From Effrenium voratum (lineage: Eukaryota > Sar > Dinophyceae > Suessiales > Symbiodiniaceae): DNA of 64,000 nt. Positions within the stretch are counted from its first letter, which is position 1. Every line of letters starts with the position of its first letter. This document shows, in pieces, positions 18,348 through 29,222 of the stretch. A program made the translations under genes and the position numbers. The DNA is taken from the NCBI GenBank assembly GCA_963377175.1, contig CAUJNA010001614.1:1-64000 (forward strand). The letters are read 5' to 3'. The notes beneath the pieces were generated by a model. That model did not search any database, was not told where the DNA came from, and was given only the letters and a program-made list of their open reading frames with translations.

Positions 18348-18702
18348 TGTCAAGAGACGGCAAGGTGACGCCCCGTGGGACGCTATGCACCGAACCCTCA
18401 AGCTGTAATACCAACCACGTAGAAAGGTGTATACGGACGATGCCGTTATAGCCGAACCCGTGTAAACGTTGAAAGGGAGAAGGAATGATAGTTACAACAG
18501 TAGTCCTGACAAATGCAGCGCAAGCGAAGTGTTTATCGCTCTCAAAATAATGCCGATCACGTATGTATGCAGTCACACATCAGATCTTGAACCTCAATTG
18601 TGTCTTGAGCCAAATGGCGATCAATGGAACTTGGGAAGCAACACCACCAAGGACCTCAGAACAGCTACCCAATTTCGGCACGGGGCCTAGAGGGTTTTAA
18701 CA
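18348..18702 (-). repeat. 3' LTR
   Basis: It begins TGTCAAGAGACGG and ends GGGTTTTAACA on the plus strand (TG...CA). It is 6 bp longer than the other LTR because of a 1-bp and a 5-bp indel near 18,533-18,550. By eye only three substitutions separate the two, implying a recent insertion. Confidence 0.95.
18604..18618 (-). other. Spliced-leader-like relic in 3' LTR
   Basis: On the minus (element sense) strand this reads GCCATTTGGCTCAAG. The dinoflagellate spliced leader contains GCCATTTTGGCTCAAG, so the match is complete except for one missing T. The same relic is in the other LTR at 36,339-36,353. Confidence 0.6.
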
Positions 18703-18712
18703 TCCCCCCTTT
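18703..18712 (-). other. Polypurine tract
   Basis: On the element sense strand the ten bases directly before the 3' LTR read AAAGGGGGGA, an all-purine tract in the exact position needed to prime plus-strand synthesis. Confidence 0.85.
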
Positions 18713-19331
18713 GGGTCGCATTGTTCATCATGCGGTCCAAACACCACAAAACGTTCCACTGGCCACGGCTTCAACTACGAAATCGTGTCGTGCATTCTTT
18801 TACTTGCTATCACTACACCGTTCATTCGCTGTGAAACATGCCGGGTTCGATTGTACGAAAAGTGAAACATTCATCCTCCAATCGAAGCACACATCCATAT
18901 GCAGGTGTATATAATACACTGTGGCCACTTCACTTGATCGCCAGTGAACATTCCAGCTGCCGCATTTGCGCATCGCGCAGCTGTCATCCATAAATGGGTT
19001 GGCCACAAAAGTCCACCAGACGCGCCCGCTTGTGATCGGTCTGCATATCTCCGGCAAAGAAACATCGGTGAGTAATCAATGCAAATCATAGCCATTCCAG
19101 ATACCATGGACAATGCATAAATAATGAAAAGATATCATCTATAAGGTAATAGTTCCATCCATGAATATCCAGAGCGTCATAGTCATCGGAATATGTAACC
19201 ATGTACACATCCATTCAACTTGGATATATGAAATCATATCATAATGTAAAGTCGTTCCATCGCAATGGTGTTGATGAGACGCAAGCAACAGATGGGGACT
19301 AACCCACATCGTGCCGCAATCAGCATCTTCA
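18713..19331 (-). other. 3' untranslated region of the retrotransposon
   Basis: This AT-richer stretch lies between the last ORF and the polypurine tract. No ORF with recognisable content is present. Confidence 0.6.
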
Positions 19332-22300
19332 CTACGCATACCGGTCCCCAATGGACAGTCTGTGAGTGCGTCGACGGAACTCCTCGTCCAAGTTCTTCTG
19401 GGCTTCTCGTGCCCGGACACACTTCTTGTTGTAGTCCTCTGGCAACCAGTGCCTTTTCCGAAGGCACCAATCCAGCAGGGGTGTGTCGCATTTGTTCGGG
19501 TCGATGGCCGAGATGATGGCGCTCACGTTGACCGTGTAACCATTCTTGCCAAGGTTTAGGCCATCCCTCACGAATGATATATACTTACAGTTGAAAGCTA
19601 GTGCAAAACATCTGAAAATAATATCACCCACCGGGTGCACTCGGTCCTTGACCAGGAGCTTCATTTCTTCCTTGGTGACATCGAGGATTCTTGCTGCAAT
19701 CCACAGCTTGTAGAATGTGTATAGTCCCTCGCATTTGTTCACCATCATACGAATATATTCGTCACGCTCCTCAACCGATCGGAAGGCTCTTGTCCGAACA
19801 TTCTCCGATTGAGAAATCTTCGTTATTGTTGATGGCAAAAGTATACCTTCCTGATCATGCTCAGTGATGTTGGGGTACCTCCTGAAATCATTGTGATAAG
19901 GGCAGCCCGGATTCCCTTCGAGTCCGGCATTCATCGTTCTCTCCTCACCACCTTCAAACATCCCCCACATCTTGGACAGCTGGAGTGCGATAAATCCTGC
20001 CATGTACTGAGCCTCACGCGGCTCGTCAAGGCAGATCGCCATCCGTTGGGAACTTATAATGTCCCGTGACGCCAGATCGGTGTCGCGGTAATGCCAACCG
20101 CCGTCTTCTTCTTCTGACGCATAGCCGGATGTATATCCTTGCGTGTCCATGTCGTCATCTTCTCCCGGAACTTCCTCCGCTTCGTCTTCATCCTCCTGTG
20201 CTGCCGCATCGTGGTTAGCTTCTTCCTGTGCACGCCTGGCATCTCCAGAGACGTTGGGGTTTTGGTTGTCCTCCTCGTCATCGGATTTGATGTGAATGTA
20301 GTATCTTCCGATGGAGATCAGTTGTGCCTCGCACTCCAGGCATAAGCAGAAGCAGGTGGGGATCGCGGTCGCACATGATGGACATATCCGGCACCTCAGT
20401 CCTTCCCATGTCTCGTCATTCAGGATGACGACTTTGCTGATTTCGTCCCGGACCTCGTTGACCTGTGCATTGAACTCTTCCATCTTGTTGATTCGATAGA
20501 GTTCGCAGGCACGATTAACCATGTCAACGATGTAGTGCAGATTATCGGCACCTGTCTCAGTCTCCGGCATCCTCTCGCTGATCTTTGCGACGTTCTGGAG
20601 GAACATCGCAGCCGACTCTTGGGAAGAGTTGACAAAGCCAGGGCAGATCTCGTTCTCCACACACTTCGAGTACGCCCTCTTGATGTCAGCGTACTCCAGG
20701 CGCTTCCCTCCGTTGCTTTTGCCAATCCAAATGGACTTGACCTCATAGAACGGGATCACGTCAAAGACCATGAAAGTCCCATTAGCCGCGACTCCAGCCC
20801 CATACCGCGCGAGGGTTGCACTGGGAATGTAGATGATCGCAATCGGATCCCCTCTCCTCACGTTCCGCAGCGTTGTCTTCGTCGCCACGTTCATCTCATC
20901 CCATGGAGCAAACGCCCCGAAGTGCAGTGCTAGCCTGTTGCCGCCATCGATTCCGCCGGGGACTAACCCACAGCGTACGATGCTTGGCAGGTTTTCCACA
21001 TACGTCACATGGAATGCTCCTCCGAGAGAATCACCCATTCTTGCGGAATACCTATTCGCCAGTGCGGATGAGCTCATGAATCCAAAATCACTGTGACCGG
21101 TTGTGACTCGGATGCACCAAGGTCTGTACCATCCATCGCATCTGTTGAACATCCTGTCGATGTCGTCCCGATCCACGCCAGCTTCGGTCATTTCCTCCCT
21201 GGCTGCCCTCGTGTCGTTCGGGTTCATGATGCTCGGAAACCTTGCTGCCAAAACCTGGAATCTCGATTTTCTGCTTCCGGATTCCTGCCACTTGATCACC
21301 TCCATGATGCCCATGTATCGTTTCGCTCTCGTGGTGTATGGTGGGAATATGTCGTTGTTCCGGTCGTCAATGACAGCATCAATGTCGACCCATCCACCCT
21401 CGTCGCACCTGAAAGCACTTCCTCGGCAATTGCCGATCTTGTGTCGAAGGACTCTGCATAGGTCGTGAGATAGCTGGTTTGCTTGGTCCCTTGTAGTAAA
21501 TACCGAGCGATCATCACCAATCCTGCATAGTGGAGCACCGTCGAAAGGAGCAATGCAGAAGTTGACACTCTTGCCAAGTTGCATCACGTCCACTTGCTCA
21601 AGGATTGCACCTTTGGGAAAGTATTTGGGGTCAACGATGGACGCATACGCCCATGGCAAGTGCACATCACTCACATCGCCATACTTCGGGATGTAGCACG
21701 GGATGGTGTCGCATCCCATCTCAAGCGTCTTCTTGAATGTCCTGTTGTCCCCGCACGGGTTGTAGGTGAGGTCGACGCCACCACATTGTAGCTCTCCTCC
21801 CTCAGCCGTGTCAGCCATCTCCACCAAATTAATAGTGTAGCTGTACATCTCAATTGTTTCTTTCCCTGCTTGTCCCCCTTTCTTTCTTTCCTTGGACGTT
21901 GATGAGGACGGTTCCTCCGTATCCCCCATGTCTTCATCAGATGAAACAGGGTCACTGCTGAGTAGCTCACGGAGCACCTTCATCGCCTTCTCATTTCCAG
22001 CAGCCTCCTCAATGTCCTTGCAGTCGCCGTCGTGGGCCAGGTTCGCGCACTTCTTACAGATCCCCATATCTCCCATGCACTTCTCCATTGACTCCAGGAA
22101 TCCTAGTGCCGCTCTCCGCCCGTCGATCACTCGCTGCTTCTTGTCTTCCTTCTCAGTATTGGCTTGAGAACTTCGACTCGGGTCTGGTGCTTGACCAAGA
22201 CCCTCATCTTCGCCCTCCGTGGCCTTTCTCTTGGAACCTTGTGCAGAGGGCTCGGTGATCAGGGATCGTGGATGTCTGGGCTTGACCTTGTTCATGATGT

Positions 22301-23219
22301 CAAGCACCTCCTTCGTGGGCACGCCGAGCTGTGCGGACGGTCTGTTCCGCTTTCTGTTCTGGCCCGTCGTGTGGGTCACGTTCCCAGCGAGGTGTCGCAC
22401 TATTGACTGCTCGAACTCCCTCTTGATCTTCCATGCATCCTTCCACAGTGGCAGTTCGTGCTGGAAGTACGACATCACCTCAAAGAATCCCAACACCATC
22501 TCGACGACGTCTCCCAAGGATTCCTCGTTCGTGGTTTGTCCCAGGAGTTCATACATCGTTCCTTGGTCGAGCACACTCTTGATCCAGGACGAATATGCCA
22601 CATTGCCAAGATCCTTGCCTATCAAGAAGATGGACATCCTCTCCTCGACTCCCTCGGAGTTCTTGCACACGATCACATCCCGGGATGCGCACAATTGCTT
22701 CCCGTGACCGTTGTTGTAGAACTGCGCTGCTTGATCCACAGTCATGCTCACGAATCCCACGTGAGAAAGCTCCTTCTTCAGCCTTGAATACGCGAGCTCC
22801 CGTATGATCGTGATCATGGCCTGGATATTGTTGACGTCCACCATGAGGTTTTGAAGGTCGGGGATTGCCACCACGCATTCCGCGAAGAGGCGCGTGTACA
22901 TTTTCTTCCCCTCGATAGACATTGCAATACCGTTCGTGTCCGCGTTCCAGTTCGCGCAACAGTTCACGCAAGAAGAGGGATTGTACTTCGACTTCGGTCC
23001 GAGCACCTTCGACTTGCTCATCTGCATCTCTTTAGCGCAAAGTTCGCAGATAAACTTGCTGAGCTCCGTGACCGTATACCATCGAAGACGTTGATCACCG
23101 ACATCGGCTTTCCCAAAAGCATCCTGCTCGCCGTGTCCTTCATCTTGCTGCTCTTGTTTCCTCTTCGACTGTGCAGTGAAGGTCGGCTTGTACTCGAATT
23201 TCACCTTCGATTCCTCCAT
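19332..23219 (-). CDS. Retrotransposon accessory ORF with Tpt1/KptA RNA 2'-phosphotransferase domain
   Basis: This intact 1,295-residue ORF starts at ATG 23,219 (MEESKVKF). A Cys cluster near residues 55-95 (CELCAKEM, CVNCCANW) suggests zinc binding. Residues ~580-840 match the Tpt1/KptA family in order: LCRVLRHKIGNC with GGWVDIDAVI (the LRHK...GW start), CIRVTTGHS (the IRAxQGHS motif), FHVTYVENLPSIVRCGLVPG (the YHGT...GLxP region), GNRLALHF, then PFYEVKSIW. The Arg, His, Arg, Arg set used to remove a 2'-phosphate with NAD+ is apparently retained. A second Cys group (CRICPSCATA, CFCLCLEC) lies near 940-965, followed by acidic stretches. The ORF starts 35 bp after the preceding ORF ends. The KptA call is strong; the role in the element is unknown. 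Confidence 0.8.
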   Translation of the reverse strand: MEESKVKFEYKPTFTAQSKRKQEQQDEGHGEQDAFGKADVGDQRLRWYTVTELSKFICELCAKEMQMSKSKVLGPKSKYNPSSCVNCCANWNADTNGIAMSIEGKKMYTRLFAECVVAIPDLQNLMVDVNNIQAMITIIRELAYSRLKKELSHVGFVSMTVDQAAQFYNNGHGKQLCASRDVIVCKNSEGVEERMSIFLIGKDLGNVAYSSWIKSVLDQGTMYELLGQTTNEESLGDVVEMVLGFFEVMSYFQHELPLWKDAWKIKREFEQSIVRHLAGNVTHTTGQNRKRNRPSAQLGVPTKEVLDIMNKVKPRHPRSLITEPSAQGSKRKATEGEDEGLGQAPDPSRSSQANTEKEDKKQRVIDGRRAALGFLESMEKCMGDMGICKKCANLAHDGDCKDIEEAAGNEKAMKVLRELLSSDPVSSDEDMGDTEEPSSSTSKERKKGGQAGKETIEMYSYTINLVEMADTAEGGELQCGGVDLTYNPCGDNRTFKKTLEMGCDTIPCYIPKYGDVSDVHLPWAYASIVDPKYFPKGAILEQVDVMQLGKSVNFCIAPFDGAPLCRIGDDRSVFTTRDQANQLSHDLCRVLRHKIGNCRGSAFRCDEGGWVDIDAVIDDRNNDIFPPYTTRAKRYMGIMEVIKWQESGSRKSRFQVLAARFPSIMNPNDTRAAREEMTEAGVDRDDIDRMFNRCDGWYRPWCIRVTTGHSDFGFMSSSALANRYSARMGDSLGGAFHVTYVENLPSIVRCGLVPGGIDGGNRLALHFGAFAPWDEMNVATKTTLRNVRRGDPIAIIYIPSATLARYGAGVAANGTFMVFDVIPFYEVKSIWIGKSNGGKRLEYADIKRAYSKCVENEICPGFVNSSQESAAMFLQNVAKISERMPETETGADNLHYIVDMVNRACELYRINKMEEFNAQVNEVRDEISKVVILNDETWEGLRCRICPSCATAIPTCFCLCLECEAQLISIGRYYIHIKSDDEEDNQNPNVSGDARRAQEEANHDAAAQEDEDEAEEVPGEDDDMDTQGYTSGYASEEEDGGWHYRDTDLASRDIISSQRMAICLDEPREAQYMAGFIALQLSKMWGMFEGGEERTMNAGLEGNPGCPYHNDFRRYPNITEHDQEGILLPSTITKISQSENVRTRAFRSVEERDEYIRMMVNKCEGLYTFYKLWIAARILDVTKEEMKLLVKDRVHPVGDIIFRCFALAFNCKYISFVRDGLNLGKNGYTVNVSAIISAIDPNKCDTPLLDWCLRKRHWLPEDYNKKCVRAREAQKNLDEEFRRRTHRLSIGDRYA

Positions 23220-23254
23220 GTTCTTCGGGATGTTGAATCGAAGGTCGGGCTCGT

Positions 23255-25976
23255 TTATGCACGTCCCTCCAGCTCACACACAAACGCGTTGCTTGGTGCG
23301 ACCGCATCGATGGATTTCTCAATCAGCAGTCGCTTCAGGAGGAAATGTTGCAAGTTCGAGCTCCCAGGGATCTTGTAGTTCTTTCCTGTGAGCGCATGGA
23401 CCACGCGCCACAGGCGATCGTTCTCGGTCACCAGCGCGCCTGCCGCCTTGCAGATCTCGCTAACCTTGTTGGCGATCGTCCCCAAGTCCCCTCTTCCACC
23501 ATGGAAAGCAACATCGCGATTCACGCACACCACGACCAGGCCCTTGCATGTGTTGACGAGGTCAGATATCGCCTTCTGCAGGGAGTCGATGATGGGGTTG
23601 GCGGTCACCTGCCATCCGCATCCTCTCATGCACACCCAATCATATAGCGACATCCAGATGTGCACCGACATTGGTGAGTCATCCATGTCTCGCCTCCGCC
23701 GTTCAGCGATGAGCTTATCCAGCTTCTGCAATCGGGAGATGATATTCAACGTGTCGTTGGGTGAGGAGACTTGCTCACTCGACCCATAGTATGATCTCTC
23801 CTCGATGTTTGTCCATCCCTGTTCGTTGACCATCATCTGGAAGGTCTTCGTGCTCCCTTTCGAGTTGACGGCCCTCAGGGGCCAATCCAGGACCAAGAAG
23901 CTCTTCTTGTGGATCATCATGTCGCGAATCGTCGCCTCGCCAATGGGGCTCCTCTTCTGCCTATTGATAATCCGGTTCAACTGTCCAGGTGCGTTGTCCG
24001 GGTTCTTCTCCGCCTGAATCAACGCGTTGATGGCTTTGGCGCCCGGAAGGCGTCCAGTAATCAAGCATCCTGTTTGGGCACACAAGAAAGCATACAGCTG
24101 TAGCCATGCCGCATTTCCCTTCCCAACATAGGAAAGAATGATCTTCTCCGCGCTGGTCTTCTCCTCGAAGTGCAATAGCGAAGAGGTCAGGCATCTCAGC
24201 ATACACTCCCAATACGTTGCCTTCTTGCCTTCTGCAAGACACGGCCCAAATACAGTTTGTATGATTGGGTACCCCGTATTGTTGTCTATGTTGAATTTCA
24301 CATTGACAGTCGCGCCGCCCAAAGTGGTACCCCCTTCGAATGAAGTGTAGGTATCGTGTCCAGCAGTTGGGTTGATAATTACCCATCTGTCGTCGTCACC
24401 GCCAGAGTTCATTCGGAAAATGGAGTCGATGATCTCGTTGTCGATCTTGACAGCATCGCTGGCTTGCGACCCCCCACTTGGAGCTCCCGGCTGGGGGACT
24501 GACCCACCAGCGGTTTGACTCCTTTGCCCGGAGCTTGATGCCGACTTCTGCTGTCGCTCCGTCTTCCGTGGCGGCTCCGTCTTCGATGAGCCCATCACCC
24601 ACCATGTCGGCTCTTCCCCAACCACGAAATCCTCGGGGTACTTCTCCAGTTCCCTCTCGATTTCATGAATCGTGCAGTATTTATTCTGGAAGAATTCGAT
24701 CATGACGTCCTTCTCGGCCTTCTTCTCGATCTCCTTCATCCAGCTTACCCACTTGCGCCGATCTTGGTTCTCAGCGGCCCTGTCAGCCGCGTGCGGTGCC
24801 AAACTGATGGAGTTGATGTTCATCGCAGGCAGCTTCGACTCATAGATCATATCGATGCACCATAGGAAATCCCTGGCGTACTCAATCTCCCGGTAGAGAT
24901 CGTTCAGCTCCCTTTTGTCTGGACGGAAATAAGCTGTATACGACTGGTCTTTGGAGTCCTTCTCACCGAGCAATGGCTGCAATCTCCTCATGATGAACGA
25001 TACGCACATGAGCGAATTGACCGCCCCGATGCACGCATCAGAGATGTCACTGGGGGTTGACCCACAGATCATCCAGCGCAATAGTTTGTTCTGGCTGGCA
25101 TTCTCATCCCTCCTCAGTGCATATGCGAGGTTCTTCATCGATGCCTGCAGCTCATTCTGGTAGACCAACCCAAGGTCCCAATTCTTCTGGTAGTCGTCCT
25201 TGGAACCACGACCGTAGGAGTCGATCTTGGGAGCCTTGATCACGCTCAACGTGAACACTTTCCCCCAGTTTCGATCTCTGTACCTTGCAATTCTCCGATC
25301 GTGCCTCTCAAACTCTGCAGTCGTCTGGAACTCCTCGGAGCTCCTCCACCTCCTCGATGACGATGCCCTAGATGACTCGTCGCTGATGAATTCTTGTACA
25401 CCTCCCCAACCGGGGTGTCCTGGTGGAATGCAGCTTTGAACGACCGTTCATCGTTGTCCTCGGCCACGCCTAGTGCGAGATCCCAGATGTTCGCGATTGA
25501 TCTCAACATATCCGCCCCTTCCATGCAGTACTTGGTTACGTTGAGCAACTCGGGGTTCTTCGCCAGCATCGTTGCCTCACCGCAAAGTTGGTTCAGCGCC
25601 GACACGATCTTCTTTCCCTTGCTGCAGAATTCCCTCCATCCAAGCATACATTCGTCGGCAGAAAGCTGTCCGAAAACTTTGCTGATGAACTCTAAGGCAA
25701 CCCTCATAGACTGCCCTTCACCCTTTCATCATCCCGCGGCCCTTGGCAGAGTAGTACGCAGAGTATGCATAAATAGCGGGGACGCCTATGTCCTCGATCC
25801 ACTTCACGCACATACCCAGGTCGCTGCTCATCTCCATCCTCTTGGGTATCCTCTTGCCTTCCTCAATGGCGTTCTTCACCAAATTCCCCAAGAAGATTGC
25901 TGCTTGCCTAGATTTCCCGACAGGCACGCAGAAGAACTCATTTGTATTGACGACATTCGGATTGGCAGTCATCTTG
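23255..25976 (-). pseudogene. Retrotransposon accessory ORF of unknown function (frameshifted)
   Basis: Three adjoining minus-strand frames appear to form one protein of about 900 residues: MTANPNVVNTNEFFCVPVGK from 25,976, continuing at MRVALEFISKVFGQL (25,707), then after a shift near 25,380 a long frame (667 residues from 25,258) ending at 23,255. Content is mixed alpha/beta with many Trp and Met (WICGSTPSDISD, SVHIWMSLYDWVCMRG, GLVVVCVNRDVAF). The last 150 residues alternate strands and helices like a hydrolase or Rossmann-type fold, but no catalytic signature is certain. A Lys/Pro/Ser-rich linker lies in the middle. I do not recognise the family. Confidence 0.55.
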
Positions 25977-26313
25977 ATGATATTCTCCAGACCCAGAAAA
26001 ATCCAAAATAAGCAGCTGCAAATGAAGCCACGGAATTGTCCCAAAATGATCCCAGCTTCAGATTGAGGTGACGAACTCGTCCAGCTCCTTCTTGAAGCTT
26101 GGGGTTCGGGACTGACCCAGCTCCCCGTATGCACCAGAGGTTCGGGACTGGCCCAGCACCTCGGTTGTGCAGTTGGGGTGGTGCAGATTTCGCTCGCAGT
26201 AGCTTGGTGCTTCCGCGATCTCCTTCGCGTAATGCAAGCAAGAGCGAGTTTCAACGGTGCCGGTTTGAGGCACCTTGCTCGAGCACGAAAACGGCGAAGG
26301 ATCACACCCACAA
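25977..26313 (-). other. Junction between pol-side domain and accessory ORFs
   Basis: No convincing coding continuity is seen here. It holds two copies, 36 bp apart, of a 14-base motif (CTGGGTCAGTCCCG on the minus strand; 26,107-26,120 and 26,143-26,156) that recurs elsewhere in the element. Confidence 0.5.
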
Positions 26314-26892
26314 TTATTGACGTGTACAACTGGGTTTCTTTGGTTTCACGACCAGCACAAGGTCCATGCTCATGGTTTCCATTGCATTTCTTAGACAACG
26401 AGCCACCAAGTTCAAGTTCCATGAGACAACTCTCCATGGTTTCTTGATTGGCATGGGTTTCTTTGCATATCTTTGTTTCAAGCCATAGCGACACCCATCA
26501 AACTCGTGACTAGTCCCATCATGCACGACCTCATGCAGTCTCTCATCTTTCCAATAATCACAACTTCCAGGCAACTCAAACAAAATCGCAGCTCGTTTTG
26601 TCATGGCATGCCGTTTAATTTCAACGAACCGTTCAAATAATCTCCAAAATTCTCTTTGTTTGGCCTCGATTTTCTCTGCGGTGTCAATTCCGCGAGTCTT
26701 GTTGAGGCGTGCCCATGATGATCCCCCCGTGCAAGGCCCGGCGAAGAACAACAAATCGGAAGGTTTGGTAAGCACATGTCTGGCGATTCTCCCCCCGTAC
26801 TCGCTCAGTAAGTCATCAACCAGGGTTATGGTGACAACCTGCGGCCCGTCATGGCGGGCAAGAGCAGTGAACCAGTTACGTGGTTCGAACAT
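26314..26892 (-). pseudogene. Post-RNase H domain with PCTGGSSW motif (frameshifted)
   Basis: After the RNase H region another frame reads EPRNWFTALARHD, then LLFFAGPCTGGSSWARLNKT, AAILFELPGSCDYWKDERL and KKPMPIKKPWRVVS. Near 26,430 the frame shifts and the end (CNGNHEHGPCAGRETKETQL) is one frame over. The order PCxGG-S-W, E-x-P, C-x-Y-G-L and IKKPW resembles a Rossmann-type methyltransferase (PCxxxS and ExP motifs of cytosine-5 enzymes), but motif I is not evident, so I leave it as an uncharacterised domain. Such a block follows pol in other dinoflagellate copia sequences I recall, which I cannot verify here. Confidence 0.5.
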
Positions 26893-29222
26893 GCCATCAG
26901 CACGATGGGCCGAGCCAAGTCAACACTGTAAAGAGTGACGACTGTGCGAGTTCTCATACCAGGAAGCGAGACATGAACAGGAGCGCGAAGCACACCACCG
27001 TCGTGTTTGACCATCGCGAGTTCAATACCCGGCGCTAACTGTGGCTTGTGCTTCACCGCAATGCGATACGGAACAAAACAACGACCAGGGACAAGCTGCT
27101 CGTGATTGATATGCAGACAACGCATGAGCAATTTCAATCGGAGCAACGTTTCCAAAGCAAGGTCGTTAACACACTTCAACTCTATGCGCTCGTTCGACAG
27201 TTCTTCAACAAATGCGGCCAGCACGGACTGCATGTCAACATCCCCGGACCCGACGTGAATTGGTCGTGGTCGTGGAGACCGTTCCCGCGCCGGTGCAGCG
27301 ACCGGTACGGGATGAAACTGCCAAACTGCGCGTTCAACCCAACCATCAATTCGCACACATTGTAGCCCCGGGTCAACTCTATCCTCAACTTTGAGCCATG
27401 ACCCATTCTTCAGAAACCAAGTGGAACGAAGCCACTTGCTCCCAAACGGTGTCATAACCGCGAGTGGAGGTTTCACACGCATCAATCTGGGTCCCTTGGC
27501 AACAACAACCGGATCATGTCCTTCATGCTCATGCAATCCCTCTTTGGATGTTAATCCAGACCACCATAGGTCCGGGGGCATGATCGGTATGTGTGTGTAC
27601 GGAAATGTTGGAACTCCGTCAACTGTCCCCGAAGCGGTCTGCATGGTCCCCTTTATGGGATCACACGTGGGTGTGAGCGCCTTGAGGGTATCCGGGTCAG
27701 ACAGCAAGCTCGGGTCAAGTAGACCAATCTGCAAACATGCATGTTTCCATTTGCGCCCATCATTGAACGCCTTGGTGTAAATATCGGCCGCCATCCTGTC
27801 GGTGACCTCATACGCCAAGTACATGTAATCACGTGTGAACATCTCATGCATCCACGAAATGCTAACACCATGGCTTCTCTCAAGGTGGCGCATCGTGGGG
27901 TTTCTCCCCGATCGCACGACACCGATCATAGCCTTGTTATCGTCATAGAACACAAAGTTCGGTGACTTCTTGAGAATCCGCTCTACCAGCTTGAGAGCGG
28001 GCATACCCATCGATCTCATGGCAACATCGGCCGCAACAATCTCGGCCTCGGGAGTGGAGTGACTCACACAACCCTGTCTTTTAGAGCTGCCAGACAACGG
28101 AAACCGGGTATTAGGCCCTTGTATATTCAAGTGTCCACCGGAGGTGGAACGCAGCGAGTCAATGCATCCCGCAAAGTCAGCGTCCGCATACAAGGCCAAG
28201 TGCACATCGTCCATAGGGTCTCCAACCCAACCGACCATGCGCCAATGTTTGGTATGATGCACATAGCACATCAAGTGATGCAAACCCCGATCATCGGAGT
28301 CAGTCCACCTATGCACGTTCCGTGCTAGGCGATTCACTTGCCGCAACAAATCGAAGCGAGCAATCCGCGCACCGTACAGCAACTTCATCAGTACGCTAGC
28401 GGCATGCGGAGCAAGGTGTCCACGCACGGGCTCCTTCATGGCCAACTCAGGAGTCCCTCCCCGTTGGTCCGGCACTGTGGCAGAACCGTCGGTGGGCACA
28501 AGATTGTTACACCAATTGCACACGACTGACGGCCCCTCTCTGGCAGGCTTCCGTGAGACGTGATTCTTTGTTTCTTCATGCAACTCAGGGGTGACAACCT
28601 TATTCAACTTCACGTCGCCCGCCACTTCAAGATAGCGGTCGACACAGGAACGTAGGAACTGTTCCATGTCATAGGTCACCGTTGTTACTCGGTGTCCGTT
28701 CCCGAGAGTGACGTTTCCCTTGCTTTGATTGCAACCAAGGTACATGTCAAGTCCAGTCTCGGGCTCAATCTTCAAACGTGTACGCAACATGCTCCACCCT
28801 TGGGCAAGGTTCTTCTGCGGCCCTGCCATTTTGAAGTCGTCGACATACACAACCAGAACAAGCTGGAGCTTTTCATGAATGTACACTGAAGGCCATTCTT
28901 CGCCGATGGGCTCAAAACCAACGGCACGCACCGATTCATCGCAGTGCTGCTCCCAAAATGTTCCCGCATCTGGGTGTCCGTACAGCGCCTTCCTCAACGG
29001 GACGACTGGTCTTCTGTACTTATCCCATTTGCATTCACTTGGCACGGCCTCCGGTGGCAATTCAATCCAACACGGCGTGCCTCTCAAGGTGGCCTGTATA
29101 CGCCTGAACAGCGTCGGCCATCTGCACATCCCAGCCATCATGACAACCCAGAAAATCCGCCCAACGCGAGGCTTCAAATGAAGCAGGGGAGTTCCCCAAA
29201 TCTTGAAACATCGCAGCCTCAA
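26893..29222 (-). pseudogene. Copia-type reverse transcriptase and RNase H (frameshift-linked)
   Basis: The frame includes LRKALYGHPDAGTFWEQH and the catalytic LVVYVDDFKMAGP (YVDD) of reverse transcriptase, then VLMKLLYGARIARFDLLRQV, and RNase H with LALYADADFAGC, SHSTPEAEIVAADVA and FYDDNKAMIG. This is the copia order and spacing. About 300 further residues follow without a known domain. The upstream end connects by a frameshift near 29,100 (ADAVQAY in one frame, IQATLRGTPCW in the other). The enzyme copies element RNA into cDNA in virus-like particles. Confidence 0.9.
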
